A DNA stretch of 64,000 nt. Origin: PRDV01 sp963710865. GTDB lineage: Bacteria > Babelota > Babeliae > Babelales > Babelaceae. The notes under the pieces are model-generated. The model worked only from the letters and a program-made list of their open reading frames with translations, made no database searches and had not been told where the DNA came from. Position numbers and translations under genes: made by a program. The stretch is taken from contig CAVQBR010000002.1 of the NCBI GenBank assembly GCA_963710865.1, positions 682,001 through 746,000 on the forward strand, written 5' to 3'. Shown here one piece after another: positions 44,593 through 54,026 of the stretch (within the stretch, counting starts at the first letter, position 1; every line of letters starts with the position of its first letter).

Positions 44593-45423
44593 GTGAAGTA
44601 TATATTTTTAATGATTATGCAAATAAGTGTTCTTGAGGCAACTGCCAAAGAACTAATTGCACCAGAATTTGTTATTGTGGTGCCTTCATATAAAAATGAG
44701 CGCTGGGCGATAGGTAATCTAAAATCAGTGTGTCATCAAAAAAGTACCCAAAATTATCAAGTTATTTGTATCGATGACTGCTCTCCTGATCGTACCGGTG
44801 AGCTTATGGATGAGTATGTGCGAGAAAATAATCTTGAATCCAGGGTAACCATTATACATAATAAGCAAAGAGTGGGGGCATTGGCAAATATATATAATAC
44901 TATTCATATGCTCGTACCAGACGATAAGATTGTTATCCTTGTGGATGGTGATGATCAGCTAAGCTCTAATGACGTACTCCTATACTTAGAGAAAGTGTAT
45001 CAGGATCCGTATATATGGATGACGTGGGGTCAAGCGCAAAATACTGATGGTGAATTGATTGCAGGTGATTTTCCTTATTGGGTTTGGCCCGAAAAGTATT
45101 TGCGCTCATTTGCATGGATAGCAACACACTTGAGAACATTCAGAGCGAGCCTCTTTAAGAAGATTGAGAGGTCTGATTTGCTCTACAATAATGAATTCTT
45201 TCCAGTGACATGGGACATGGCTATTATGTTTCCTATGCTTGAAATGTGTTCACCAAAAAATGTGACAGATAAACCACATGCTCGTTTCATTTCAGAGGTG
45301 CTTTATTTATATAACGATGTTAATCCGATTAGTGATATTCGCAGTAATCATGAACTTACACTCAGTCTTGATAATCATATTCGTCGAAATATGACTCCTT
45401 ATGAACCACTAGATAGTCTTTAG
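44593..45423 (+). CDS. exported GT2 glycosyltransferase
   Basis: This 276-aa protein starts with GTG at 44593, four bases after AAGGAGAG. A signal-like leader (MKYIFLMIMQISVLEATA) is followed by the GT2 core: FVIVVPSYKNERWAIGNLKSV, YQVICIDDCSPDRT, and VILVDGDDQL carrying the DxD metal/nucleotide-sugar site, with SHLRTFRASLFKKI-type and MAIMFPMLEMC acceptor motifs. Three paralogues (50834, 52085, 54334) share all of these. It is a short GT2 without the transmembrane helices of processive synthases. Confidence 0.85.
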   Translation: MKYIFLMIMQISVLEATAKELIAPEFVIVVPSYKNERWAIGNLKSVCHQKSTQNYQVICIDDCSPDRTGELMDEYVRENNLESRVTIIHNKQRVGALANIYNTIHMLVPDDKIVILVDGDDQLSSNDVLLYLEKVYQDPYIWMTWGQAQNTDGELIAGDFPYWVWPEKYLRSFAWIATHLRTFRASLFKKIERSDLLYNNEFFPVTWDMAIMFPMLEMCSPKNVTDKPHARFISEVLYLYNDVNPISDIRSNHELTLSLDNHIRRNMTPYEPLDSL

Positions 45424-45686
45424 TGGTTTGCAATGGTCTAACAAAAAATGTGAGAAATAGATCTATACGTATTCGTTGATGATCTTGCTTGATCAGGGAG
45501 GAAGAGAAATAGCCATGCTTTTAGGTAGGCGGTGCGAGTCTACTTTCTCATCTTCACCGCCGTACTCTACTTTCGGTAATATCAAATCACCTTTCCAACA
45601 TGGCCATGAGGATTCGTCGATACCCATAAAATTTTAAAAAAGTTGCCCAGTTTTCGTCACTCATAATGAAAATTGGATAAAAGAAA
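45424..45686. other. gene-free interval
   Basis: No supported ORF between the convergent genes that end at 45423 and 45751. A terminator for the minus-strand gene lies at 45687-45710. Confidence 0.35.
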
Positions 45687-45710
45687 AACACCGACTTTTG
45701 AGTCGGCGTT
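45687..45710 (-). terminator. intrinsic terminator of the GT11-like gene at 45751
   Basis: The minus strand reads CCGACT, loop CAAA, AGTCGG with additional pairs, followed by GTGTTTTTCTTTT. It lies 41 nt downstream of the stop codon. Confidence 0.8.
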
Positions 45711-45750
45711 CTTATTCTTTGATGAGTCTTGAATTATCTAAAGGTGATAA

Positions 45751-46737
45751 CTATGTTGTCCAAGAAATGTGGCCGGAAGATGAATAATCACCTCTTCGTT
45801 CAATAACTTTAACCTCGGTGATAATTAATTTTTGCCCTTCCCATCTGTGGGACAAAGGACCAACTTCATAACTGACACCTCCTATTACTCCAGCCATAAT
45901 TGAAAAGTGAGAGGCTGCTCTTATGAGTGCATCAAAATCCATAATCGCAAAAAAGTCTTCTAAGACATTATTGTCATGAGCATTGTTTGAGGTGCGGTAG
46001 CCAAATTGTATTTGTGAGCTATTGAGAATAGCCTTATATTTTTCAGCAATTTGTTGGGGTGCTGGATCATCGGTAAATATATGAATATAGAACTTTTTAT
46101 CAGGATTGAGAAGCATGAGAGTCCTAATTTGTTCAATATAGTAAGTATCGGGTGGGAATCTCGTTGGGAATACCTTGTCTGGGCACCAAGTTTTACCGTC
46201 GTCATTCAGCCATCCCTCTATCCCGATAGTTATGTCTTCTTGGCAAAGCTTTGCATCAGCACCCCCACCTCTTCTTATGTGTAAAGCAACAGAATAATGA
46301 TCTTTAGGAATATCTATCATCTTTTTTATGGATGGATCTATAAGAGCAATTTCGCTGCGTATTATCTTTAGAAATTCTTTGTCCGTCCAATCTGCTCTAA
46401 TATCTTTTGTACGATAGTCTTCGGTAACATACAATACATCTTCATTAGGGTTTATCTCTAAGGCACTGTTGAGAGCAACCTTTTTTTTATTGCAGTCTTC
46501 AATGTGCTTATGAACAATAGATGCTACTAGATAATTACCATAATCAAATGGCTTATAATAAAATTCCAAATTATGAATATAGGATAGCCATCTAGATTCG
46601 CAATAGGTCATAAGATAGTCACCAAATCGTCCAATCCATCCTCCATAAGTGATCGAACTTTGCGAATATGTCGTGTGCGGCATTGTTAGTGCGACCAATA
46701 GTAAAAAGCTATAGGTAACAAGGAAACGAACCTTCAC
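45751..46737 (-). CDS. exported GT11-like (fucosyltransferase-like) glycosyltransferase
   Basis: This 328-aa protein has a signal peptide (MKVRFLVTYSFLLLVALTMPHTTYS), then SITYGGWIGRFGDYLMTYCESRW, YSVALHIRRGGGADAK, HIFTDDPAPQQIAEKY, then EDFFAIMDFDALIRAASHFSIMAGVIGG. It is closest to the 25333 gene, sharing YKPF.YG..L and RRGDY.SSG near the C-terminus, but lacks that gene's N-terminal duplication. It sits just downstream of the LicD-like gene on the same strand (39-nt gap) and is likely cotranscribed with it. Confidence 0.66.
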   Translation of the reverse strand: MKVRFLVTYSFLLLVALTMPHTTYSQSSITYGGWIGRFGDYLMTYCESRWLSYIHNLEFYYKPFDYGNYLVASIVHKHIEDCNKKKVALNSALEINPNEDVLYVTEDYRTKDIRADWTDKEFLKIIRSEIALIDPSIKKMIDIPKDHYSVALHIRRGGGADAKLCQEDITIGIEGWLNDDGKTWCPDKVFPTRFPPDTYYIEQIRTLMLLNPDKKFYIHIFTDDPAPQQIAEKYKAILNSSQIQFGYRTSNNAHDNNVLEDFFAIMDFDALIRAASHFSIMAGVIGGVSYEVGPLSHRWEGQKLIITEVKVIERRGDYSSSGHISWTT

Positions 46738-46776
46738 AGCATAGCTCCTTTATTTTTTGATGCTGGCAGCAAATTC

Positions 46777-47484
46777 TTACTGGAATAACTCGGCTGTTCT
46801 ATCTAGCAATGGGGTTGTTGGCTGGGCAGGCATTTTATCTGCATCAGTTAGAATCACCGTTTCAGGAAGCCAGTCCCATGTATGCCATCTTAAAAAACGG
46901 GCAGTATGCTCCCAGTCATCGCCATAATATGCATCTAAATAATTTTTTGGATTATTCGGTCCCATAACACAGAGTTCGCCAAGTTTATATTGTTTTAATG
47001 GAAATAATTCCTCAGAGAGATGGTGCAGAGGATATTCTCCTCGTTTTCCGTAATACCATTTAACTTCCATTCGCTGATATTCTATTCTATTATCTATCTG
47101 CTCAGTAAACCATATATCTATTTTGGCATCATCCGGTTCGAGATAATGTACTATTTGATATCCTGTGGCGTGTTCTCTTAGGCCATAACCTAGTTTGGTT
47201 AAGAGTGGTTTAAGAGTGAGAAATTTGTCTTCTAGGGTATAGTCTAAGCAAATATCTATATCACAGTCCCAAGGAATAATGCCCTTATGACGTATGGCTC
47301 CGATAAGTGTTCCACCATCTATCCAATATTCTATTTCTGATTTTTCAAATATTTCATGGACGTCCTTCATCATTTGATATAGTGGCAAAATAAGATCTGG
47401 GGTTGTAAATTTTTGCGGGAATGCATTTATGTTCAAGAATAAAGAGCTTGCAAATACGGCTATAAAAATTGAATAAAACTTCAT
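46777..47484 (-). CDS. exported LicD-family protein
   Basis: This 235-aa protein has a signal peptide (MKFYSIFIAVFASSLFLNINA). The rest is a LicD/fukutin-type nucleotidyltransferase fold (PF04991). Motifs are IEYWIDGGTLIGAIRHKGIIPWDCDIDI, carrying the catalytic DxD, then AKIDIWF and the C-terminal NPKNYLDAYYGDDW. LicD proteins attach phosphocholine or related phospho-groups to surface glycans, and the eukaryotic relatives fukutin and FKRP add ribitol-phosphate to O-mannosyl glycans. A degraded second copy lies at 53026-53193. Confidence 0.85.
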   Translation of the reverse strand: MKFYSIFIAVFASSLFLNINAFPQKFTTPDLILPLYQMMKDVHEIFEKSEIEYWIDGGTLIGAIRHKGIIPWDCDIDICLDYTLEDKFLTLKPLLTKLGYGLREHATGYQIVHYLEPDDAKIDIWFTEQIDNRIEYQRMEVKWYYGKRGEYPLHHLSEELFPLKQYKLGELCVMGPNNPKNYLDAYYGDDWEHTARFLRWHTWDWLPETVILTDADKMPAQPTTPLLDRTAELFQ

Positions 47485-47597
47485 TGTAATTCCTCTTAAT
47501 TAAAAATTGTGTAGATACTAAGTTAACTATTTTGAGTGTAGCAAATGTATTTTTGCTAAGACAATAGTTTGTCTTAATTATTTAAAAGTTCCTCCAT

Positions 47598-48347
47598 TTA
47601 ATCAAGCAGGGTGGACGAGAGATAGGGCCTAAGACAGCTTAAGTCGAATCTTATATGGAATTTCCTTGCGAATAAATGTGTTTTCTCCTTGATTGCATCG
47701 ATTAATATCTGAGCATATTTGGTATCTTCGAGATCTACAAAATTGAAGGGATGTGCACCATCATACTCCGACCAAATTACCAAAGTTCTGTCTATTTGCT
47801 CTACTTCTTCATGGAGTAGACCTTGTAGGTATAAAAAAGTTGAAGGATAATGCTCATTATCAAAATCTTCCTTTGTCATAATATTAATTATGCTATTGTC
47901 TTTGACCATTAATTCGGCATGCTTTCTGTTGAGAACTACCCATTGTGAGTTTTTAAAAGCTTTCTGTGACTCTATAGATTCCCAAAAGCGGCCAGAAATA
48001 TGATTTGGCGCAAAATCGAATTGGCTTTTTGAACTAGCCATTAATGTTTCATAAACAAAATCGAATGTTTGAATTGGTATAGTTGTCTCCGAAAGAAAAA
48101 TGAACTTTTGATTGTCTTTATCTTTAAGAGCCTCTCTTAATAGTTCCATTTGCGCATCCATAGTATTCGTCCAGGACGTAGGAATCTTTGTAGGCAATTC
48201 AAATTGCTTAAAAGCAGAATTATTAGGCATTGATTCCTTTGAATGAATATATATAGAGTACTGATTTTGATGATGATTAAAAAAATTTAGCCAAATACTT
48301 TCATGATAAATGTTGCTAACGATTAGAAATAAAAATGCTATCTTCAT
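47598..48347 (-). CDS. core-2/I-branching (GT14-like) glycosyltransferase
   Basis: This 249-aa protein opens MKIAFLFLIVSNIYHESIWLNFF, then YSIYIHSKE, KFIFLSETTIPIQTFDFVYETLM, QWVVLNRKHAELMVKD and DNEHYPSTFL, the typical core-2 family order. It lies head-to-head with a close paralogue at 48911, so the two form an inverted pair separated by about 560 nt. No clear signal peptide beyond the fold's first strand. Confidence 0.82.
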   Translation of the reverse strand: MKIAFLFLIVSNIYHESIWLNFFNHHQNQYSIYIHSKESMPNNSAFKQFELPTKIPTSWTNTMDAQMELLREALKDKDNQKFIFLSETTIPIQTFDFVYETLMASSKSQFDFAPNHISGRFWESIESQKAFKNSQWVVLNRKHAELMVKDNSIINIMTKEDFDNEHYPSTFLYLQGLLHEEVEQIDRTLVIWSEYDGAHPFNFVDLEDTKYAQILIDAIKEKTHLFARKFHIRFDLSCLRPYLSSTLLD

Positions 48348-48838
48348 GGTGTTTCCTTCAAGAATTATGCGTTTTTCCGTCTAATTTAAGTTTATAAAAT
48401 GTTCTTCAAATAAATCAATATTTGATAAAAAACATTAATAAAAATCTGAAATTAATAATAGTTGGATTTCGCTTATGTGTTGATAGAATGATAGTTAATT
48501 GAAAACGTGCTCTTGAATTGTCTCATTCTCAGTCAGGGCAACCTGATCAAAAATTAGTTGAAAAAATCATTTCCATGATATAGTTAAACTGATGAAGAAT
48601 GGTGCTGAATTCAACGAAAGTAAAAAAACATAAGGATGCCATTTCGCTTTTACTGCAGAGAGTTCACCTCCGCTGATCTCTCTACTAATGAGGACTGGAT
48701 CAAGCAGGTGTGGCGGGTGAGCAATTTTAGAGTTATGCTTTGTCTCTACTTCTAAAGCTTACTAATTATTGTAAGCAGATTATATGAAAGCTGAAATTTA
48801 ATCGAACGTCAAAACATGATTATATTACATCTCAATTA
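48348..48838. other. gene-free divergent interval
   Basis: No supported ORF between the two divergent GT14-like genes. It presumably holds promoters for both; only the right-hand one is readable. Confidence 0.35.
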
Positions 48839-48866
48839 TTGATTTACTTAATCAATATTGTATACG
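48839..48866 (+). promoter_or_regulatory. candidate promoter of the GT14-like gene at 48911
   Basis: TTGATT (48839-48844), 16-nt spacer, TATACG (48861-48866), 44 nt before the ATG. The -35 overlaps the dyad TTGATT-TACTT-AATCAA. Confidence 0.5.
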
Positions 48867-48910
48867 CTTAAATTAAGTGACAAGCGTGGAATTAACCGTA
48901 AGGAAACAAT

Positions 48911-49663
48911 ATGAAAATTGCATTTTTGTTTTTGATAGTTAGTGGTATCAACCATGAAAAAATTTGGTTAAATTTTTTTAATCATCATGAGGATCGTTCT
49001 TCGATCTATATTCATTCGAAATATCCAATGTTATCGGATTCTGCTTTCCAGCAGTTCGAAATTCCTGTAAAGGTTCCCACCACCTGGAAAAACACGATGA
49101 ATGCGCAAATTGAGCTTTTAAGAGAGGCGCTCAAAGATGAAGATAATCAAAAATTTGTTTTTTTATCGGAAACAGCCATTCCGCTGCAATCCTTTGATTT
49201 CGTTTATGAAACTTTAATGGCACATCCAAAAAGCCAATTTGAATTTTGGCCAAATCCTAATGAAGATCGAAATTGGGGGCCGACTATCCCGAATGAGAAG
49301 GCATTGAAAAATCATCAATGGGTTGTACTTAACAGGAAGCATGCAGAATTGATGGCTAAAGATACTGAAATAATCAATGTGATAACAAAAGTTTGGTTCG
49401 ATAATGAACATTATCCTTCAATATTTTTAGCATTGAAAGGTCTTCTCCATGAAGTGGAACCAACAAATACAACCTTCGTAATATGGGATGCGGTTGGTTG
49501 TACTCTGCCAGTAGAATTTTTAGATCTTAGCTCTAATGATTATACTCCTCGTTTAATCGAAGCAATCAAGGAGAAAAAGTATTTATTTGGAAGAAAGTTT
49601 GGCCGAGAATGCAATCTTGATTACCTCAAGCCCTATCTCGCACTTGATTTATCGGCTCCGTAA
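48911..49663 (+). CDS. core-2/I-branching (GT14-like) glycosyltransferase
   Basis: This 250-aa inverted paralogue of the 47598 gene has AFLFLIVSGINHEKIWLNFF, SSIYIHSKYPM, FVFLSETAIPLQSFDFVYETLM, QWVVLNRKHAELMAKD and DNEHYPSIFL. AAGGAAAC precedes the start. Ends just before a perfect 13-bp palindromic stem-loop. Confidence 0.82.
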   Translation: MKIAFLFLIVSGINHEKIWLNFFNHHEDRSSIYIHSKYPMLSDSAFQQFEIPVKVPTTWKNTMNAQIELLREALKDEDNQKFVFLSETAIPLQSFDFVYETLMAHPKSQFEFWPNPNEDRNWGPTIPNEKALKNHQWVVLNRKHAELMAKDTEIINVITKVWFDNEHYPSIFLALKGLLHEVEPTNTTFVIWDAVGCTLPVEFLDLSSNDYTPRLIEAIKEKKYLFGRKFGRECNLDYLKPYLALDLSAP

Positions 49664-49669
49664 AGAAAA

Positions 49670-49697
49670 TGCAATCAAATCTTCAGATTTGATTGCA
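49670..49697 (+). terminator. perfect 13-bp stem-loop, probable terminator
   Basis: TGCAATCAAATCT, a two-base loop TC, then AGATTTGATTGCA. It begins 6 nt after the stop codon, and the following T-tract is weak. Confidence 0.55.
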
Positions 49698-49853
49698 ACC
49701 GTGCTATTCTTATCCTTGTTAATTAGCAGTGAATGAGACCTACCGCGAATGATGGCTTAATCCTTTTCCTATTGTTACAACATTTATATTGTCAAACTCT
49801 CTTCTTTTGACTAGTATAGCAATATATTACAACCATTTTTTGAGGAGTTTGTT

Positions 49854-50246
49854 ATGATCAATAACATTAGCCATGCCGTTCTTCTTGTGAAAGATCAGGA
49901 TGAGGCTTTGTCTTTTTATAAAGATAAGGTTGGATTTAAGCTTCATACCGATATGCCTTTTGACTCAATGCGCTGGCTGACGGTCCAACCGGCAACACAA
50001 ACGAACTTTGAGCTTGTACTCATGAAGGCACAAAATGCAGAGGCTCAAGCATTGGTTGGAAAGCAAGGGGCAGGAGTTCCATTTTTATGCCTATCATCTA
50101 ATGATTGCCAAAAGGATTTCGAAAGATTGAAACAGAATGGGGTGCAGTTTATTCAAGAACCTACGGTGAAGCCTTGGGGTGTAGAAGCACTCTTTGTGGA
50201 TCTCTATGGTAATTTGATTTGTATGGTACAATCAGTCCAACCATAA
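49854..50246 (+). CDS. VOC-family (glyoxalase/dioxygenase fold) protein
   Basis: This 130-aa single VOC module begins INNISHAVLLVKDQDEALSFYKDKVGFKLHTDM and ends GVEALFVDLYGNLICMVQ, the standard beta-alpha-beta-beta-beta arrangement with an N-terminal His (H7) and C-terminal metal-ligand region. Small VOC proteins include glyoxalases, antibiotic-binding proteins and fosfomycin-resistance-like enzymes, and the substrate is not predictable. A tandem paralogue follows 75 nt downstream. These have no signal peptide and appear unrelated to the glycan genes around them. TGAGGAGTTTGTT provides the ribosome binding site. Confidence 0.88.
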   Translation: MINNISHAVLLVKDQDEALSFYKDKVGFKLHTDMPFDSMRWLTVQPATQTNFELVLMKAQNAEAQALVGKQGAGVPFLCLSSNDCQKDFERLKQNGVQFIQEPTVKPWGVEALFVDLYGNLICMVQSVQP

Positions 50247-50266
50247 ACTTCAGTTTAGTTTGGTAA

Positions 50267-50285
50267 TGCCTCGCATCTCGAGGCA
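50267..50285 (+). repeat. short inverted repeat between VOC genes
   Basis: TGCCTCG, loop CATCT, CGAGGCA: a 7-bp stem without a T-run. It could attenuate or process the two-gene transcript. Confidence 0.4.
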
Positions 50286-50321
50286 CCCAAATTTTGCTAT
50301 CTCATTAATAAGGGGACAGTG

Positions 50322-50708
50322 ATGATTAATAAAATAAGCCACATTGTGTTATATGCTACAGATGTGGATGAAGCATTGGCGTTTTATAGAGATATTCTTG
50401 GTTTTAGAATACATACAGATACAACCTTTGAAGGTGTGCGTTGGCTTTCTGTTCAGGCGCCTGCCCAGAAGGAGCTTGAGCTGATTATTATGGAGGCAAG
50501 AAGCGCTGCTTCAAGGGCGCTTGTTGGAAATCAATCTCCAGACGTTCCATTCTTAGTCCTTACAAGCTCGGATTGTAAGGGAGATTATGAAGCTTTAAAA
50601 AAAGCGGGAGTAACCTTTTTAGGGGAACCAGCCAAGAGACCTTGGGGAATTGCCGTTCAGTTTAAAGATCTTTATGGTAACGTCATACATCTAGTTCAAC
50701 CCAACTAA
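50322..50708 (+). CDS. VOC-family (glyoxalase/dioxygenase fold) protein
   Basis: I use ATG 50322 rather than the GTG at 50319, which is too close to AGGGGAC, giving 128 aa. The sequence MINKISHIVLYATDVDEALAFYRDILGFRIHTDT...GIAVQFKDLYGNVIHLVQ is clearly paralogous to the preceding gene. The tandem pair might form a heterodimer, as VOC modules usually pair, but that is inferred. Confidence 0.88.
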   Translation: MINKISHIVLYATDVDEALAFYRDILGFRIHTDTTFEGVRWLSVQAPAQKELELIIMEARSAASRALVGNQSPDVPFLVLTSSDCKGDYEALKKAGVTFLGEPAKRPWGIAVQFKDLYGNVIHLVQPN

Positions 50709-50721
50709 AACTGCTACTACT

Positions 50722-50772
50722 CCTTTCATTCTGCTCACAGAAAGGAATTATCAATAATTCGGCAATTATTGA
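50722..50772 (+). repeat. two stem-loops between convergent genes
   Basis: TCCTTTC...GAAAGGA (about 50721-50746) and the perfect TCAATAATT-CGGC-AATTATTGA (50751-50772) lie between the VOC gene and the convergent GT2 gene. They are likely termination or 3'-end stabilising structures, though T-runs are poor. Confidence 0.45.
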
Positions 50773-50833
50773 AAGAAGAGGAATGCATAACTGTCATAGT
50801 TCTACATTTGGTTTATGAGCACCAAGATCCCAG

Positions 50834-51679
50834 CTAATTAAGATCCAAGCTTTTTATCGGATTATATGGTGGCAATCCTCTGATATAAAGATCCGTTTGG
50901 TACTGCGAATCGGTAGCTATGCGAAATAAGTTTATTGGGTTAGCTCCATTATAGATATAGAGAATTTCTGGGATAAAAAGGCTATGATTTTTTGCTTTTT
51001 TTGTAATAGGAGAGCACATTTCTAGCATGGGGAACATGGCTGCCATGTCAGTGGCCCGTGTAAAAAACTTGCCATCACGTAATAGATCACTCTTTTTTAT
51101 TTTCTTGAAGAGACCTGCCTTAAAAGTTCTCAAATGTTGTGATTTGAAAGTGTATTCCCTGATCTTCCTCTCTGAGAATACCCAATCAGGAATACGTTCG
51201 CTCATGTGGGTGTGTCCATCTGGGATTCTCAAAACTGAGCCATAGGTCAGCCAAATATCTGGATCAGCATATTCTTTTTCTAGTTGTAAAAGAACTTCAT
51301 TGTGGGAAAGGGTGTCATCTCCATCAACGATAACCACTACCGCGTGATCAGGGATGAATTTATGAATGACAGTATATAAATTTTCTAATGCACCAACTCT
51401 TTTTTCATTATGAATGAGCGTAACTAATGACTCAAGATGGTGCTTGCGTACATATTTTTCCATGATGTCTTTAGTTTTGTCTTCTGAACAATCATTAATG
51501 CAGATTACATGGTAGGGCTTCGTGGATTTTTGATGACATACCGACTTGAGATTATCCTTTGCGTATCTTTCGTTATTGAAGGATGCAATCACTATAACAA
51601 ATTCAATAGGATTGACTGATGCTTGCGTATGTACTGACGAGAACGTTAAGATTGCTAACAATACTAATGGATAGAGCAT
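50834..51679 (-). CDS. exported GT2 glycosyltransferase
   Basis: I start at the ATG at 51677-51679 (281 aa), preceded by AAGGGGAAAA and opening a signal peptide (MLYPLVLLAILTFSSVHTQA). The longer in-frame start at 51733 has no support. The GT2 motifs are IEFVIVIASFNNERYAKDNL, HVICINDCSEDKTKD, VVVIVDGDDTL (DxD) and FKSQHLRTFKAGLFKKIKKSDL. It is a close paralogue of the next minus-strand gene at 52085, with the two in tandem. Confidence 0.85.
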   Translation of the reverse strand: MLYPLVLLAILTFSSVHTQASVNPIEFVIVIASFNNERYAKDNLKSVCHQKSTKPYHVICINDCSEDKTKDIMEKYVRKHHLESLVTLIHNEKRVGALENLYTVIHKFIPDHAVVVIVDGDDTLSHNEVLLQLEKEYADPDIWLTYGSVLRIPDGHTHMSERIPDWVFSERKIREYTFKSQHLRTFKAGLFKKIKKSDLLRDGKFFTRATDMAAMFPMLEMCSPITKKAKNHSLFIPEILYIYNGANPINLFRIATDSQYQTDLYIRGLPPYNPIKSLDLN

Positions 51680-52084
51680 TTTTCCCCTTAATGATAGAAC
51701 ATTTTCTTTCCATTCCAATTCTAGCAAATTCACTCATCCAATTTCTAGGATTTCGAAAAAAAGTTAAGAGAATAAGATTCTTCTCCCAAGCTGAATGTTT
51801 TAATTAACGTTACCGGTATTATCATGAGCTCTGACCTATAAGTGCTTCTGCCTTTTGAAGAAAACGTGCTCAGAAGAAAGATAGGCTAGCAAGAAGAAAG
51901 TTGACGAGCACGAGCGTGAGCCGTATGTCCATCCGCATTCACCCATTATTTAGTAGATAGCTTTATTAGTCGGTTGTTTTTCCATAGCAGTGATATCTAT
52001 GAGGCTGCCAAGGACATGGTCGTAAATCGATCCGGTTTGTTGCTCGATTTGCTATGTTTGAGCTCTTGCTTTGACTTTAGCTGC
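51680..52084. other. gene-free interval between tandem GT2 genes
   Basis: No ORF with start signals on either strand. No terminator or mobile-element remnant is recognised. Confidence 0.3.
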
Positions 52085-52924
52085 TTAATAGAGGCTTTCA
52101 ATTGGCTTATAAGGTGTCTTTGCTCTTATATACTTCTCTAAACTAAGTTGAAGATCATGATTTACCCGAAAATCATTTATAGGATTAGCATAATTATATA
52201 TGTAAAGTATTTCTGGGATAAAGGTACTGTGATTTTTTGCACCTTTATAGATTGGAGAGCACATTTCAAGCATCGGAAACATGAATGCTTGATCCGATGT
52301 CATTGACAGGAATTTTCCTTGGTACATGAAATCTTCTCGTTTTATTTTCTTAAAGAGTCCTGCTTTAAATGTTCTTAAATGCTGTGATCTAAATGGTGTT
52401 TTTCTGATCTTCTTTTCTTTAAATACCTTGTCGGGAATATTGCTGCTTAATCTCGTGTGACCAGGAGGAACAGTGAGAACAGAACCGTAGGTCATCCAAA
52501 TATCAGGATCGGCATATTTCTTTTCAAGTTGTAGAAGTACTTCATTATGTGCGAGCCTATCATCTCCGTCAACAGATACAACAATTTTATGGTCAGGAAT
52601 ATATGAGTGGATAGCAGTGTAGATATTTTCCATTGCACCAACTCTTTTTTCGTTATGGATGAGTGTTACGAAGGATTGGAGATTATGCTTGCGTACATAC
52701 TTGTCCATAATTTCTTTAGTTTTATCTTTAGAGCAGTCATTGATGCAAATGACCTGGTAGGGATTTGTGGATTTTTGATGGCATACTGATTTTAGATTAT
52801 CCTTAGCCCATTTTTCATTGTTATATGATGTAATGAGTATGACAAATTCGATGCTATTGGTAGCCGGATGTATCATGCCGAACGAAAGACAGATTAAAGC
52901 AAACAGTGCATTGCAAGAGTTCAT
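52085..52924 (-). CDS. exported GT2 glycosyltransferase
   Basis: I start at the ATG at 52922-52924 (279 aa): AAAGGGAATCA lies before it and a signal peptide follows (MNSCNALFALICLSFGMIHPA). It has IEFVILITSYNNEKWAKDNL, YQVICINDCSKDKTKE, VVSVDGDDRL and FRSQHLRTFKAGLFKKIKRED, then FMFPMLEMCSPI. Closely related to the genes at 50834 and 54334. Confidence 0.85.
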   Translation of the reverse strand: MNSCNALFALICLSFGMIHPATNSIEFVILITSYNNEKWAKDNLKSVCHQKSTNPYQVICINDCSKDKTKEIMDKYVRKHNLQSFVTLIHNEKRVGAMENIYTAIHSYIPDHKIVVSVDGDDRLAHNEVLLQLEKKYADPDIWMTYGSVLTVPPGHTRLSSNIPDKVFKEKKIRKTPFRSQHLRTFKAGLFKKIKREDFMYQGKFLSMTSDQAFMFPMLEMCSPIYKGAKNHSTFIPEILYIYNYANPINDFRVNHDLQLSLEKYIRAKTPYKPIESLY

Positions 52925-53025
52925 TGATTCCCTTTCTTTTGTTGTTTTTGTCCCCTTCATTTTAATCCTACCAAAAGAGAATGAGCGAAATCAATAATCA
53001 TCTAATGGTTGTACATTATGGGGGC

Positions 53026-53193
53026 CAGCTCCTATAAGCGTTCCACTATCTACCTAATATTCTATGATTTTTCAAATAATTCCTTCATCATCTGATATAA
53101 AGGTAAAAACTTCGGAGTGGTAAATTCTTGGATGAATCGACCATAGAGGCTCACAGCTCATCATTGCGGCTGTAAAAATATGTAAAACTTCAT
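53026..53193 (-). pseudogene. degraded 5' fragment of a LicD-family gene
   Basis: From the ATG at 53191-53193 the minus strand resembles the first part of the intact LicD gene at 46777-47484. It keeps ATGAAGTTTTA, the FTTP...LPLYQMMK segment, the EIFEKS-like part and GTLIGA. Several small deletions and in-frame stops break it, and it ends before the DxD motif. It is a dead copy indicating that the LicD neighbourhood was once duplicated near the GT14/GT2 genes. Confidence 0.75.
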
Positions 53194-53276
53194 AATAACT
53201 CGGTTTTGGGCATAGGTTGTATAAATCAAAAAATAAATCCGCTTTCAGCAAAAGTACTGCTTGTTTTGTTTACGAG

Positions 53277-54026
53277 TCATCTCAGCAAGGAGGGTGACAG
53301 GTAGTGTTTAAGATCGTTTAGATTGCATGTCTTATCAAATTTTCGTGCAAATAAGTATTTCTTTTCCTTGATGGCATCCATCAATAAGGGAGTAAATTTG
53401 TTTCGTTTGATTTTTTTAAAACTTATTGGGTGGGAAAGGCCAGATTTAGGCCACACGGTAAATGTTCTATCTGTTTGCTCTACTTCATGCAGTAGATTGT
53501 TCACGGCTAAAAAATTTGAAGGGTAATGCTCATTATCAAAGGGAGATTTTGTCATAATGTTAATGAGCGTCGTGTCTTTAACCATTAATTCTGCATGCTT
53601 TCTATTGAGCACTACCCATTGAGAGTTTTTTAATGCCTTCTCGGTTGGGATAGATTCCCAGGTGCGATTAGAATCGTAATTATGCGCATAAGCAAATTGG
53701 CTTTTAGAATTTGACATGAGAGTTTCATAAACGAAATCAAATGGTTGAAGAGGGATGGTCGACTCAGACAAAAAGATAAATTTTTGATTGTCTTTATCTT
53801 TAAGAGCTTCTCTTAAAAGTTCAATTTGCGCATTCATGGTATTTTCCCAAGTAGTGGCTACTTTTGTGGATAGTTCAAACTGCTTGAAAGCAGAACTAGC
53901 AGGCATTGTTTCTTTTGAATGGATATAGAGAGAAAAGTTATCCTGATGGTTAGTAAAAAAATTTAACCAGATATTCTCATGATTAATGTTGCTAATGATG
54001 AGAAATAAAAACGCTATCTTCGTCAT
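53277..54026 (-). CDS. core-2/I-branching (GT14-like) glycosyltransferase
   Basis: This 249-aa protein has KIAFLFLIISNINHENIWLNFF, FSLYIHSKETM, KFIFLSESTIPLQPFDFVYETLM, QWVVLNRKHAELMVKD and DNEHYPSNFL. It is closest to the 47598 and 48911 copies. Its neighbour on the upstream side in the same strand is a dead LicD fragment at its 3' side, repeating the LicD/GT14 adjacency of 46777-48347 and supporting a block duplication. Confidence 0.82.
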   Translation of the reverse strand: MTKIAFLFLIISNINHENIWLNFFTNHQDNFSLYIHSKETMPASSAFKQFELSTKVATTWENTMNAQIELLREALKDKDNQKFIFLSESTIPLQPFDFVYETLMSNSKSQFAYAHNYDSNRTWESIPTEKALKNSQWVVLNRKHAELMVKDTTLINIMTKSPFDNEHYPSNFLAVNNLLHEVEQTDRTFTVWPKSGLSHPISFKKIKRNKFTPLLMDAIKEKKYLFARKFDKTCNLNDLKHYLSPSLLR

